Shown: positions 1 through 7,485, numbered from the stretch's first letter. The stretch is DNA of 20,567 bases from Desulfohalobiaceae bacterium (GCA_021737525.1 JAIPDU010000005.1:1-20567); one strand, 5' to 3'. Numbers and translations are program-made. The notes: generated by a model not told the origin, from the letters alone.

Positions 1-735
1 AAGCTCATCCTCCAGGCCGTCACCGGCGCCGCCTTCTCCGGAGAGCTGGAGGCGGAGGACATCGAAAAGCTCAAGGAAAAGGACCAGCTCCAGGTGGTCA
101 TGGACGAGCTGGGCCAGTCCTTCCCCCAGATCAAGGAACGCCTCATCGGGGAACGGGACGTGTATCTGGCCCAGAAGATCCGGGAAGCCCCCGGGGAAAC
201 CGTTGTCGCCATTGTCGGCGCTGGCCACGCCCCGGGCATCGAGGCCCACTTGCCCCGGGACCACGATCTTGCCCCGCTACTGGAGATACCGCCCCCCTCG
301 CCCATTCCGAAGATTTTGAAGTGGGCCATTCCCGCAATCATCGTTATCCTGATCGGGCTCGGCTTCTTCAAGGGCGGGGCCGCGGAATCCATCCACTCCC
401 TGACCATCTGGGTCCTGATGAACGGCATCTTCTCCGCCCTGGCCGTGACCGTGGCCATGCCCCATCCCCTGACCATCGTAACCGCCTTCCTGGCCGCGCC
501 TCTTACCAGCCTGAATCCCACCATCGCCGCAGGGTGGGTGGCAGGCCTGGTCCAGGCCTGGTTCAAGCGACCCAAGGTAGGGGATCTGGAGGACCTGCCG
601 GCCGCTCTCGGATCACTGAAGAAGTTCTGGGCCAATCCGGCGATCAAGGTCCTTCTGGTGGTGGTGCTGGCCAATCTGGGCAGCTCGGTGGGGACCTTCG
701 TCGCTGGCAGCTGGATCGCCTCCAAGTTCATCTGA
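1..735 (+). CDS. TraB/PrgY-family membrane protein, C-terminal part (5' truncated by window edge)
   Basis: The reading frame is open from base 1 and stops at TGA 733-735, so only the last 244 codons are present and the start lies outside the window. The visible part begins in the soluble TraB domain: a stretch ERLIGERDVYLAQKI is followed by VVAIVGAGHAPGIEAHL. The latter is the conserved GxGHxxGI block of the TraB/PrgY/GumN (TIKI-like) superfamily, whose His is a putative metal or catalytic residue. The C-terminal half is membrane-embedded, with hydrophobic segments beginning ILKWAIPAII, SLTIWVLMNG, IVTAFLAAPL and AIKVLLVVVL; about four segments can be counted. The family was named after the enterococcal pheromone-shutdown protein TraB/PrgY, but chromosomal copies in bacteria and archaea have no settled function. 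Family assignment is firm and the biological role is unknown. It is transcribed in the same direction as htpG but separated from it by 400 bp. Confidence 0.85.
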   Translation, partial: KLILQAVTGAAFSGELEAEDIEKLKEKDQLQVVMDELGQSFPQIKERLIGERDVYLAQKIREAPGETVVAIVGAGHAPGIEAHLPRDHDLAPLLEIPPPSPIPKILKWAIPAIIVILIGLGFFKGGAAESIHSLTIWVLMNGIFSALAVTVAMPHPLTIVTAFLAAPLTSLNPTIAAGWVAGLVQAWFKRPKVGDLEDLPAALGSLKKFWANPAIKVLLVVVLANLGSSVGTFVAGSWIASKFI

Positions 736-801
736 GCCGAGGGCCGTTCCAACTTTCGGACCGCATTCCTCCAACCAAGACAGCCTCTTGAGGACTATTT
801 T

Positions 802-946
802 AACCGCCAAGACGCCAAGAGCGCCAAGGATAGCGCCAAGGGAAGAGGTGAGCTAGCAAAGGCAAGGCCTTTCCCTTTGCCGTAACCCGGCAAAGGGAAA
901 CTTCCTGCTTGGCGTCTTACTTGGCGCTCTTGGCGTCTTGGCGGTT
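802..946. repeat. 145-bp near-perfect palindromic element (MITE/REP-like) in the 736-1135 intergenic region
   Basis: The outer arms 802-828 and 920-946 are exact 27-bp inverted repeats rich in the unit GCCAAG. Each half carries four GCCAAG units with mirrored spacing (starts 806, 814, 823, 835 against 937, 929, 920, 908 on the other strand). A central stem 870-882 / 888-900 is a perfect 13-bp inverted repeat around a 5-nt loop. Nearly the whole right half (888-946) can pair with the left half. The left half carries an extra unpaired block at about 846-869. A TATT occurs at 796-799 and again at 947-950, a weak candidate for a target-site duplication. No ORF of its own is visible. Elements with arms like CCGCCAAGACGCCAAG are, from my recollection, dispersed in many bacterial genomes. 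It could act as a terminator for the TraB-family gene or form part of the htpG leader. Confidence 0.8.
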
Positions 947-990
947 TATTCTTATGAGAACAAATTCAGCCCGGGAACACGACCCGGTGC

Positions 991-1018
991 TTGACAAAAC
1001 CGGAAGAATGGCTAGGTG
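991..1018 (+). promoter_or_regulatory. candidate sigma70-type promoter for htpG
   Basis: A perfect TTGACA lies at 991-996, with a weak -10 candidate TAGGTG at 1013-1018 (16-bp spacer). It sits about 120 bp upstream of the htpG start and just outside the palindromic element. No clear heat-shock sigma32 promoter or CIRCE inverted repeat was seen in 947-1135. The -10 match is poor, so this is tentative. Confidence 0.3.
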
Positions 1019-1121
1019 ATCTGTGGCCCACGGGAAGGCTCGACTCGGACTAGAGCTGCGACCGAGACTCTGTTCCCGGTGAAGGATTACCTTCCCTCTT
1101 TCCAGCAGATCACAGAGCAGC

Positions 1122-1129
1122 AAAGGAGG
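1122..1129 (+). promoter_or_regulatory. strong ribosome binding site of htpG
   Basis: AAAGGAGG lies 6 nt upstream of ATG 1136. It fixes the htpG start there rather than at an in-frame codon further upstream (1016), whose extra 40 residues have no HtpG similarity. Confidence 0.85.
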
Positions 1130-1135
1130 CAGAAT

Positions 1136-3046
1136 ATGAGCCAGGCGGAAACCCATGAATTCCAGGCCGAAACGCAGCGGCTGCTGAACATCATCATCCA
1201 CTCCATCTATACCAATCGGGAGATCTTCCTCCGGGAGCTCATCTCCAACGCCTCGGACGCCCTGGACAAGGTCCGCTTCGAGCAGAGCAGGGGCACCGAG
1301 ATCGTGGAGCCGGAAAGGGACCTGGAGATCCGGATCGATCTGGACAAGACCAACCGCTGGATCACGGTCTCAGATACCGGCATCGGGATGAACAAGCGGG
1401 ACATCGTGGCCAATCTGGGCACCATCGCCCAGTCCGGGACCGAGGAGTTCCTGAAGAAGGTCACCGAGAACAACGAAAACCCGGACAATATCATCGGCCG
1501 TTTCGGGGTGGGATTCTATTCCGTCTTCATGGTGGCCGAGGAGGTGGTCATCGAATCCCGCAGCGCCTTGCCGGAGGACAAGCCGGTGAAGTGGCGCTCC
1601 AAAGGAATGGGTGAATACGAGGTGGAGGAGCTGGACCAGGATCCGGGCCGGGGGACGAAGATCCACATCCGCATCCAGGACGGGGCGCAGGAGTTCCTGG
1701 AGGCGGACCGGCTCAAGTCCATCATCCGCAACCACTCCAACTTCATCTCCTTCCCCATCTACGTGGACGGGGAAAAGGTGAACACCGTGCCCGCGCTCTG
1801 GAAGCAGTCCAAGTTCCAGATCGGCCAGGAGCAGTACGAGGAATTCTACAAGTTCCTGACCTATGACTCGCAAGGTCCCCTGGAGACGATCCACGTGTCC
1901 GTGGACGCGCCGGTGCAGTTCAGCGCCCTGCTCTTCATCCCCCCCAAAACCACGGCGCTGCACGACACCTACACCGAGGACTACGGCCTGGATCTCTACG
2001 TGAACCGGGTCCTGATCCAGCGCCAGAAGCAGGAGGTCATCCCGCAGTACCTGGGCTTCCTCAAGGGAGTGGTGGACAGCGAGGACCTGCCGCTCAACCT
2101 GTCCCGGGAATCCGTGCAGGAGAACACCCTGATCCAGAAGATCTCCACCACCCTGACCAAGCAGGTCCTTTCCCGCCTGCAGGAGATGGCGAGCAAGCGG
2201 CCCCAGGACTACACCACCTTCTGGCGCGAGCACGGCAAGCTGTTCAAGCTGGGCTACACCGACTTCGGCAACCGGGACAAGTTCGCCGACCTGCTCCGCT
2301 TCAACGCCTCGGTCCACGACAGCGCGGAGGAGATCACCTCCCTGCAGGAGTACGTGGACCGGATGAAGTCGGGCCAGAAGGAGATCTACTACCTCTCCGG
2401 ATCGAGCCGGGAAGCCATCCTGAGCAATCCCCATCTGGAGCTATTGAAGAAGAAGGGTGTGGAGGTCCTGTTCCTCTACGAGCCGGTGGATGAATTCGTG
2501 CTCCAGGCCGTGGGCTCCTACAGGGAATACCCCTTCAAGGCGGCGGAGCACGTCAATCCCGGCGATCTGAAGGACATCGCCGCGGAGGAGCAGGAAACCG
2601 AGTCCGAGGAGCAGCCGGAGCTCAGCCAGGAGGAGGACAAGCAGCTGGACGAGCTGCTGAACCGAATGAAGCAGCACCTGGGGGACAAGGTCACCGAGGT
2701 GCGCCGTTCGCAGCGGTTGAGCCAGAGCCCGGCCTGTCTGGTCAATCCGGACGGGGGCATGAGCTCGCAGATGCAGAAGCTCATGCACATGATGCAAAAG
2801 GACGACTCCATTCCCCAGCAGATCCTGGAGATCAATCCGGATCACTCCCTGACCCGGAACATGCTCGCCATCCATAGCAGCAATCCCCGGGACCCCTTCC
2901 TGGACAAGGCAACGGACCAGCTCTTCGAGGCAGCGCTATTGCAGACCGGGTACCTGCCCGATCCGCACAGCCTGGTCACCCGCTCCTTCGACATCCTTGC
3001 CGATGCGAGCCGGTGGTACACCCAGGCCAATTCAGCGCAGGAGTAA
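1136..3046 (+). CDS. htpG: molecular chaperone HtpG (bacterial Hsp90)
   Basis: This encodes a 636-residue cytosolic ATP-dependent chaperone that remodels client proteins as a homodimer; the length is normal for the family. The N-terminal GHKL ATPase domain shows ELISNASDALDK (res 34-45, with the catalytic Glu and the Mg-binding Asn), SDTGIGM (79-85) and GRFGVGFYSVFMV (121-133). The middle domain holds NLSRESVQEN (321-330), whose Arg contacts the ATP gamma-phosphate. The acidic stretch around 485-505 precedes the C-terminal dimerisation domain. The start is ATG 1136 because of the strong AAAGGAGG site and because MSQAETHEFQAE matches the usual HtpG N-terminus. It is convergent with ftsZ and shares a hairpin terminator with it, so it is a separate transcription unit and probably stress-regulated. 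Nothing is missing from the active site. Confidence 0.98.
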   Translation: MSQAETHEFQAETQRLLNIIIHSIYTNREIFLRELISNASDALDKVRFEQSRGTEIVEPERDLEIRIDLDKTNRWITVSDTGIGMNKRDIVANLGTIAQSGTEEFLKKVTENNENPDNIIGRFGVGFYSVFMVAEEVVIESRSALPEDKPVKWRSKGMGEYEVEELDQDPGRGTKIHIRIQDGAQEFLEADRLKSIIRNHSNFISFPIYVDGEKVNTVPALWKQSKFQIGQEQYEEFYKFLTYDSQGPLETIHVSVDAPVQFSALLFIPPKTTALHDTYTEDYGLDLYVNRVLIQRQKQEVIPQYLGFLKGVVDSEDLPLNLSRESVQENTLIQKISTTLTKQVLSRLQEMASKRPQDYTTFWREHGKLFKLGYTDFGNRDKFADLLRFNASVHDSAEEITSLQEYVDRMKSGQKEIYYLSGSSREAILSNPHLELLKKKGVEVLFLYEPVDEFVLQAVGSYREYPFKAAEHVNPGDLKDIAAEEQETESEEQPELSQEEDKQLDELLNRMKQHLGDKVTEVRRSQRLSQSPACLVNPDGGMSSQMQKLMHMMQKDDSIPQQILEINPDHSLTRNMLAIHSSNPRDPFLDKATDQLFEAALLQTGYLPDPHSLVTRSFDILADASRWYTQANSAQE

Positions 3047-3052
3047 TGAAGG

Positions 3053-3099
3053 GGTGGTGCGAAAGGGGCGTCCCTTTCAAGGGACGCTTTCGCACCACC
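3053..3099. terminator. bidirectional hairpin terminator between convergent htpG and ftsZ
   Basis: The arms pair as 12 bp (3053-3064 with 3088-3099) followed by 9 bp (3068-3076 with 3079-3087). There is a 3-nt bulge (3065-3067) and a 2-nt loop. The hairpin starts 6 bp after the htpG stop and ends 4 bp from the ftsZ stop. The flanking T-tracts are short on both strands (TTCCTT on the plus side), so termination may be only partly intrinsic. Confidence 0.75.
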
Positions 3100-3103
3100 T
3101 TCC

Positions 3104-4345
3104 TTAATCCGCCTGCTTCCGGATGAAGGACGGGATTTCCCGATCGTCCTCGTCGAAGACGAACTCCTCCCGGCTCTGCCTGGGCTGCTTCTCCTCGGGC
3201 TGGCTGAAGGAGGCCTCCTGCGTGGAAGCGCCCGAGCCCTTGCGCAGGTAGGTGGGGATCTCCCGGTCCTCGCTGCTGTCCGCGGGCGGGGCCTTGCGCA
3301 CCGGTTCCTTCTCCGGGGCTGAAGCGCCCTTCTTCTGCACCAGGCCCATCTTGCCCGCCGAATTGGACTGATTCGGCGCCTGTTCGCCGTATCCCTCGAT
3401 CCCGGTGGCGATGACCGTGATCCGCATCTCCTCCGAGGCGTTGTCGTCGAAGACCGTGCCGAAGTAGATCTGGGCGTCCTCGCGCGCGGACTCGTAGATG
3501 GCGCTGGCCGCCTCGTGCACTTCCTCCACTGTCAGGTCCTGCCCGGAGGTAATGTTCATGAGCAAGCCCTGGGCCCCGTCGATGGATACGTCCTCCAGGA
3601 GGGGGCTGGTGATCGCCTTCATCGCGGCCTCGCGAGCCCGGCCCTCGCCCTGGGCGATGCCGGAGCCCATCAGGGCCAGCCCCATCCCGGACATCACCGC
3701 CTTGACGTCGGCGAAGTCCAGATTGATCAGCCCTGGGACCATGATCAGGTCGGATATGCCCTTGACCGCGTAGTACAGGACCTCGTCCGCCTTCTGCAGC
3801 ATCTCCAGGAAGGTGGCCTTCTTGGAGGCCAGGGAGAGCAGGCGGTCATTGGGGATGGTGATGATGCTGTCCACCGATTCCCGCAGGGACTTGATGCCCT
3901 TCTCCGCCAGGGAGTTCCGCTGCTTGCCCTCGAAATAGAAGGGCTTGGTCACCACGCCCACGGTCAGGGCGCCCTGCTCCCGGGCGATCTCCGCGATGAT
4001 GGGCGCGGCGCCAGTGCCTGTTCCACCGCCCATTCCTGCGGTCACGAAGACCATGTCGCTTTCTGCGAGCATCTCCCGGATGGTGTCGCTGCTCTCCTGG
4101 GCGGCTTCACGTCCCGTCTCCGGATTGGCCCCGGCTCCCAGGCCCTTGGTCAGCTTTTCCCCCAGCTGGAGCTTATACTCCGCTGCGGAATTCTTCAGGG
4201 CCTGCACATCGGTGTTGGCCGCAATAAAGGAGACTCCCTTCAGAGAGGAATGGATCATGTTGTTGATCGCATTGCCGCCTCCCCCGCCGACGCCGACGAC
4301 CTTGATCTGGGCCTGGCCTTCAGGCTCTATTTCCATATACTCCAT
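3104..4345 (-). CDS. ftsZ: cell division GTPase FtsZ
   Basis: This is the tubulin homologue that polymerises into the Z-ring. The 413-residue protein has a GTP-binding N-terminus with a five-glycine run (res 20-24) ahead of NAINNM, the tubulin signature GGGTGTG (106-112) and the T7 loop NLDFADVK (208-215), which completes the GTPase site of the next subunit. The globular domain ends near residue 318. A charged Ser/Pro/Glu-rich linker and the conserved C-terminal peptide DREIPSFIRKQAD (401-413) follow; this peptide binds FtsA and other partners. Unusually, a second copy, DREIPTYLRK (360-369), lies 41 residues earlier. The start is ATG 4345 because AAGGAGG precedes it by 5 nt; an ATG at 4378 would add 11 non-conserved residues. 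It is the last gene of the dcw cluster, 180 nt after ftsA. Confidence 0.97.
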   Translation of the reverse strand: MEYMEIEPEGQAQIKVVGVGGGGGNAINNMIHSSLKGVSFIAANTDVQALKNSAAEYKLQLGEKLTKGLGAGANPETGREAAQESSDTIREMLAESDMVFVTAGMGGGTGTGAAPIIAEIAREQGALTVGVVTKPFYFEGKQRNSLAEKGIKSLRESVDSIITIPNDRLLSLASKKATFLEMLQKADEVLYYAVKGISDLIMVPGLINLDFADVKAVMSGMGLALMGSGIAQGEGRAREAAMKAITSPLLEDVSIDGAQGLLMNITSGQDLTVEEVHEAASAIYESAREDAQIYFGTVFDDNASEEMRITVIATGIEGYGEQAPNQSNSAGKMGLVQKKGASAPEKEPVRKAPPADSSEDREIPTYLRKGSGASTQEASFSQPEEKQPRQSREEFVFDEDDREIPSFIRKQAD

Positions 4346-4350
4346 AACGG

Positions 4351-4357
4351 CCTCCTT
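4351..4357 (-). promoter_or_regulatory. ribosome binding site deciding the ftsZ start
   Basis: AAGGAGG lies 5 nt upstream of ATG 4345. The upstream in-frame ATG at 4378 has no comparable site. Confidence 0.8.
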
Positions 4358-4379
4358 CCCTTTCGCTTTCTTGTTCATG

Positions 4380-4416
4380 CATTGAAAAAAGTATTGAAGA
4401 ATGTATTCAAAACCTG
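4380..4416 (-). promoter_or_regulatory. AT-rich island upstream of ftsZ with imperfect 12-bp repeats (possible ftsZ promoter)
   Basis: Within the 180-nt ftsA-ftsZ gap an AT-rich block stands out from the GC-rich surroundings. On the plus strand it reads as three related 12-mers starting ATTGAA, ATTGAA and ATTCAA at 4381, 4393 and 4405. No good -35/-10 pair can be recognised, so a promoter is inference from composition and position. The rest of the gap (4417-4525) contains small stems on the transcribed strand (CCTTC GGG GAAGG, then CTCG GG CGAG, followed by CTGTTTCGTTTTT at about 4472-4484). These might act as a weak attenuator after ftsA. Confidence 0.3.
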
Positions 4417-4525
4417 AACTGAGCGGGCCTCCCTTCCAGCTCGACTTCTGGTTTTCCCTACCTTTCCCTTGAAAAACGAAACAGCCTCGCCCGAGCCTTC
4501 CCCGAAGGTCCGGGGCACCTCTCCT

Positions 4526-5755
4526 TTAGCTGATGTCCGAGAACCAGCGCCGCATCCTGGCCCACACCCTGCGGAAGAGGTTCTTTTCCCGGATGCGGAA
4601 GCGGAAGTCGCTGGTGTCCCTGCCCGCGCCGTATTTCAAAAGCCCCACCGCAGTGGCGTACTTGGGGTCCATGACCACGTCGGTCAAGCCACCGATGCCC
4701 TGGGGATTCCCCACCCGCACCGGGAGATTGAACACCTGCTCCCCGAGCTCGCTTATGCCCTCGATGAGGGAGCATCCGCCGGTCAGGACCACGCCGGCTC
4801 CGATGGTCTGCTTGAACCCGGAACGAACCAACTCCTGGTCCACCAGGGTCAGGATCTCTTCCACCCTGGGCTCGCAGATCTCGGCGAGCACGCCCCGCGA
4901 GACGCTCCGCGGCTTGCGCCCGCCCACGCTGGGGACCTCCAGGGCCTCATTGCTCTGAACCAGGTCCGCCAGGGAGCAGCCGTGCTTGATCTTGATCTGC
5001 TCCGCGCTGCTCACCGGAGTGCGCAGACCGAAGGCGATGTCGTTGGTGAGGTTGGCCCCGCCCAGGGGAAGCACGGAGATATGCTTGATGGAGTCGTTGC
5101 TGAACACGGACAGATCGGTGGTGCCCCCGCCCACGTCGACCAGGGCCACGCCGATCTCCTTCTCCTCGTCCGTGAGCACCGCGTTGGCCGAAGCCAGGGA
5201 TTCCAGGACGATGTCCTCCACGTCCAGGCCGGAGCGGTGACAGGCCCGAACAATGTTCTGCGCGCTGGATACCGCGCCGGTCACGATGTGCACCTTGGCC
5301 TCCAGGCGCACGCCGGCCATGCCCAGGGGATCCTCAATGTCGCGCTGATCGTCCACGATGTATTCCTGGGGCAGGATGTGAATTACCTCCCGGTCCAGGG
5401 GAATGGCCACCGCCTTGGCCGCGTCGATGACCCGCTCCTGGTCCTTCTGGGTCACCTCCCCGCCCTTCACCGCGATAACACCGTGACTGTTGAAGCCCAT
5501 GATATGGCTTCCGGCGATTCCGGCGTACACGGAGCGGATCTCGCATCCGGCCATGAGCTCCGCCTCTTCCAGGGCCCGCTTGATGGAGCGCACCGTCTGC
5601 TCGATATTCACCACCACCCCCTTGCGCAGGCCGGTGGAGGGGCTCATGCCGATGCCCACCACATCCACTCCGTCCGGTGTGGTTTCGCCCACAACACTAC
5701 AGATTTTCGTGGTCCCGATATCCAGCCCGACGAGAACGTTCGATCGCGTGCTCAT
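4526..5755 (-). CDS. ftsA: cell division protein FtsA
   Basis: This is the actin-like ATPase that tethers FtsZ filaments to the membrane and recruits later division proteins. The 409-residue protein shows phosphate-1 GLDIGTTK (res 10-17), the 1C (SHS2) subdomain around 84-162, phosphate-2 DVGGGTTD (207-214) and the adenosine motif VVLTGGCSLIEG (322-333). It ends in the amphipathic membrane-targeting helix KNLFRRVWARMRRWFSDIS (391-409), rich in Arg and Trp. The start is ATG 5755, with GGAG five nt upstream (5761-5764). It lies 47 nt downstream of ftsQ, with a strong hairpin across that junction, and 180 nt upstream of ftsZ. Complete and typical. Confidence 0.97.
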   Translation of the reverse strand: MSTRSNVLVGLDIGTTKICSVVGETTPDGVDVVGIGMSPSTGLRKGVVVNIEQTVRSIKRALEEAELMAGCEIRSVYAGIAGSHIMGFNSHGVIAVKGGEVTQKDQERVIDAAKAVAIPLDREVIHILPQEYIVDDQRDIEDPLGMAGVRLEAKVHIVTGAVSSAQNIVRACHRSGLDVEDIVLESLASANAVLTDEEKEIGVALVDVGGGTTDLSVFSNDSIKHISVLPLGGANLTNDIAFGLRTPVSSAEQIKIKHGCSLADLVQSNEALEVPSVGGRKPRSVSRGVLAEICEPRVEEILTLVDQELVRSGFKQTIGAGVVLTGGCSLIEGISELGEQVFNLPVRVGNPQGIGGLTDVVMDPKYATAVGLLKYGAGRDTSDFRFRIREKNLFRRVWARMRRWFSDIS

Positions 5756-5794
5756 AATGACTCCGTTGTTCCATCAAGCGATTCCGTCCCGCTC

Positions 5795-5829
5795 CCCGGC
5801 ACTCAATTCTGCGAGAATTGAGTGCCGGG
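5795..5829. repeat. perfect 16-bp inverted repeat (3-nt loop) spanning the ftsQ stop codon
   Basis: Arms 5795-5810 and 5814-5829 are exact reverse complements (CCCGGCACTCAATTCT) around the loop GCG. The ftsQ stop TGA (5803-5805) is inside one arm, so the hairpin encodes the last FtsQ codons. No T-run follows on the transcribed strand, so it is not a standard intrinsic terminator. An mRNA processing or stability element, or a small inserted repeat, is more likely. Confidence 0.8.
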
Positions 5830-6567
5830 CTCCAATTTGACCCATCCCCTGGTCCCGTAAACCAGAATCCGTCCCGTCCTGTTCAGCTCGCCCCTTTCGC
5901 GCAGATCCCGCCATACCGCCGAAAGCGTATTCAGATTGTCCCGCAGGGAGCTTCCGCCCACGCATATGCGAAGGGAGCGGTCCATAAGATGCATCTCCAC
6001 GATCTCCCCGGAAAAAAAGCGTATCCAGGCGACCTGGGCCGGGGTAAAGGGCAGGGAGCGGTTCCGCAGCCGAGTGTAGAGGATCTCCAACTGCTCCCCG
6101 GATTGCCCGGCCCCCTCCGTGAGACTCAGAAAGGGGAGGGAGATGAACGTTCCCGTCCGGACCGGAGCGATGGGCTCCCCCTCCGCGTCCGCGTAGTAGA
6201 TGGTCTCGCCCCGCTTGATCCAGAAGACGGGTTGTTTCTCCTCCACCTTGAGCAGCAGGGTGTCCGGCAAAGAGCGGCGGATCAGAACCGAATCGATCCA
6301 GCCCGAGCTGCTGAGCCGATTCTCCACCCGTCCCATGTTCACCTGGAAAATGTTTTCACCCCAGGCCAGGCCCGCCACCTCCCGGATGCGCTTGTCGCTC
6401 AGCACCCGATTGCCCCGGATATCGATTTGCTCCACCGCAAAGAGCTCCGTGGTGGTCACCCACCTGTAGCCAGCCAGGAGCCCCAGGCTCAGAGCGGCCA
6501 AAAAGCCGATCATGAGCACGAATTTCGCAAGGAGCGACAAGATCCTGGCCACTACGGATTCCCTCAT
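5803..6567 (-). CDS. ftsQ: cell division protein FtsQ (POTRA domain)
   Basis: This is a bitopic inner-membrane protein of the divisome FtsQLB complex, which activates FtsWI. Its 254 residues consist of a short cytoplasmic tail, one transmembrane helix (about res 9-34), a POTRA domain starting at LFAVEQIDIRGNRVLSDKRI (42-61) and running to about 112, and a periplasmic beta domain (about 113-245). Its sequence is divergent, as is usual for FtsQ, but the topology and its position between murB and ftsA support the call. The start is ATG 6567; GGGAG is very close to it, and a GTG five codons downstream has better spacing from AGGGA. The last codons lie inside a perfect hairpin, so the C-terminal tail may have been altered by its insertion. 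Confidence 0.93.
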   Translation of the reverse strand: MRESVVARILSLLAKFVLMIGFLAALSLGLLAGYRWVTTTELFAVEQIDIRGNRVLSDKRIREVAGLAWGENIFQVNMGRVENRLSSSGWIDSVLIRRSLPDTLLLKVEEKQPVFWIKRGETIYYADAEGEPIAPVRTGTFISLPFLSLTEGAGQSGEQLEILYTRLRNRSLPFTPAQVAWIRFFSGEIVEMHLMDRSLRICVGGSSLRDNLNTLSAVWRDLRERGELNRTGRILVYGTRGWVKLEPGTQFSQN

Positions 6568-6606
6568 TCTCCCGCTGCTGGCGAGGACACACCGCGGCCC
6601 GCCCGA

Positions 6607-7485
6607 CTACTCCAGCAGCCGGACTTCGAGCTCCAGATCGATCCCGAAACTGCGCAGCACGGCTGTCCTGGCCCGTTCGATGAGCTCCAGCGCCTCATTC
6701 GCCCCGCCTCCCCCTTGGTTGATCAAAAAATTGGCATGCTGCCGGGAAAACCCCACCTGACCCGGAAAGAACCCCCGAAAGCCGCAGCGGTCCAGCAACT
6801 CTCCGGCAGCGGGTCCGGAAACGGGATTCTTGAACACGCAGCCGCAGGTTCGGGCCAGTATGGGCTGGCTCCCTTTCTTGGCCCTGTAGCAGTCCCGCAT
6901 CCTTTGCCTGACCTCGGCGGGGGTGCGTGGCTCCAGATCCAGCTCCGCTTCCGTGATGCAGAAAAAGCCGCTCCTTCCCGGATCGAACTCCCGATAGGCC
7001 CAACCCAGCTGGTCTCTCTCCAGCCATTGCCTGCCCTCTTGCGGGCTCCAGATCCGGACCCGGGCCAGGACGCTGCCCGTATCGCAGCCGTAGGCCCCGG
7101 CGTTCATGGCCACTGCTCCGCCCAGGGTTGCAGGGATGCCCACCAGCCCTTCCAGGCCGCTCAAGCCCCAGACCTGAAGCCCGGCCAGCAGTCGGCCCAA
7201 CCCCATTCCCGCGTCCGCGCTCACCCGAACCCGACCGTCCGGCAAGGACCTGGCCTCCATCCCCTCGCCCGGAGCCTGCAAAAGAAGGACCAGGGGCAGA
7301 TCCCCCTCGCGGGCCAGGATGTTGCTCCCCCGCCCCAAACAGAACGGAGTGAGGCCCCGACCTTCCAGAAAGGAGGACAGCGCATCCCAATCCGCCTCGG
7401 AACGTATCCTGACCCCGTATTCCGCTTGTCCTCCCAGGCGCAGCGTGGTCAGGTCCCTCAAGCTCGGTCTGCGCAGGATCTCCAT
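6607..7485 (-). CDS. murB: UDP-N-acetylenolpyruvoylglucosamine reductase MurB
   Basis: This FAD enzyme reduces UDP-GlcNAc-enolpyruvate with NADPH to UDP-MurNAc in the cytoplasm. The 292-residue protein is the short form lacking the extra loops of the E. coli enzyme. FAD-binding motifs are GRGSNIL (res 51-57) and GLEGLVGIPATLGGAVAMNA (110-129). The active-site block reads CGCVFKNP (214-221), with Cys216 where most homologues have the proton-donating Ser. The C-terminal ELEVRLLE carries the catalytic Glu (about 287). The start is ATG 7485, with GGAGGAG about 10 nt upstream. A GTG at 7533 would add 16 residues not seen in the family and has no good ribosome site. The 115-nt gap to murC holds no recognisable gene. 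Confidence 0.95.
   Translation of the reverse strand: MEILRRPSLRDLTTLRLGGQAEYGVRIRSEADWDALSSFLEGRGLTPFCLGRGSNILAREGDLPLVLLLQAPGEGMEARSLPDGRVRVSADAGMGLGRLLAGLQVWGLSGLEGLVGIPATLGGAVAMNAGAYGCDTGSVLARVRIWSPQEGRQWLERDQLGWAYREFDPGRSGFFCITEAELDLEPRTPAEVRQRMRDCYRAKKGSQPILARTCGCVFKNPVSGPAAGELLDRCGFRGFFPGQVGFSRQHANFLINQGGGGANEALELIERARTAVLRSFGIDLELEVRLLE

Noticed and set aside
917..1201. Small minus-strand ORF ending in NRQDAKSAK
   Set aside because: Its end is translated from the palindromic element and its start lies in htpG, so it is not a gene.
1370..2434. 354-codon minus-strand ORF inside htpG
   Set aside because: It is the antisense shadow of htpG. Leu/Val/Gly-rich composition arises from the GC-rich codons, and there is no ribosome site or domain.
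5795..5829. The ftsQ/ftsA hairpin as an intrinsic terminator
   Set aside because: No T-run follows on the transcribed strand, and essential ftsA and ftsZ lie downstream.
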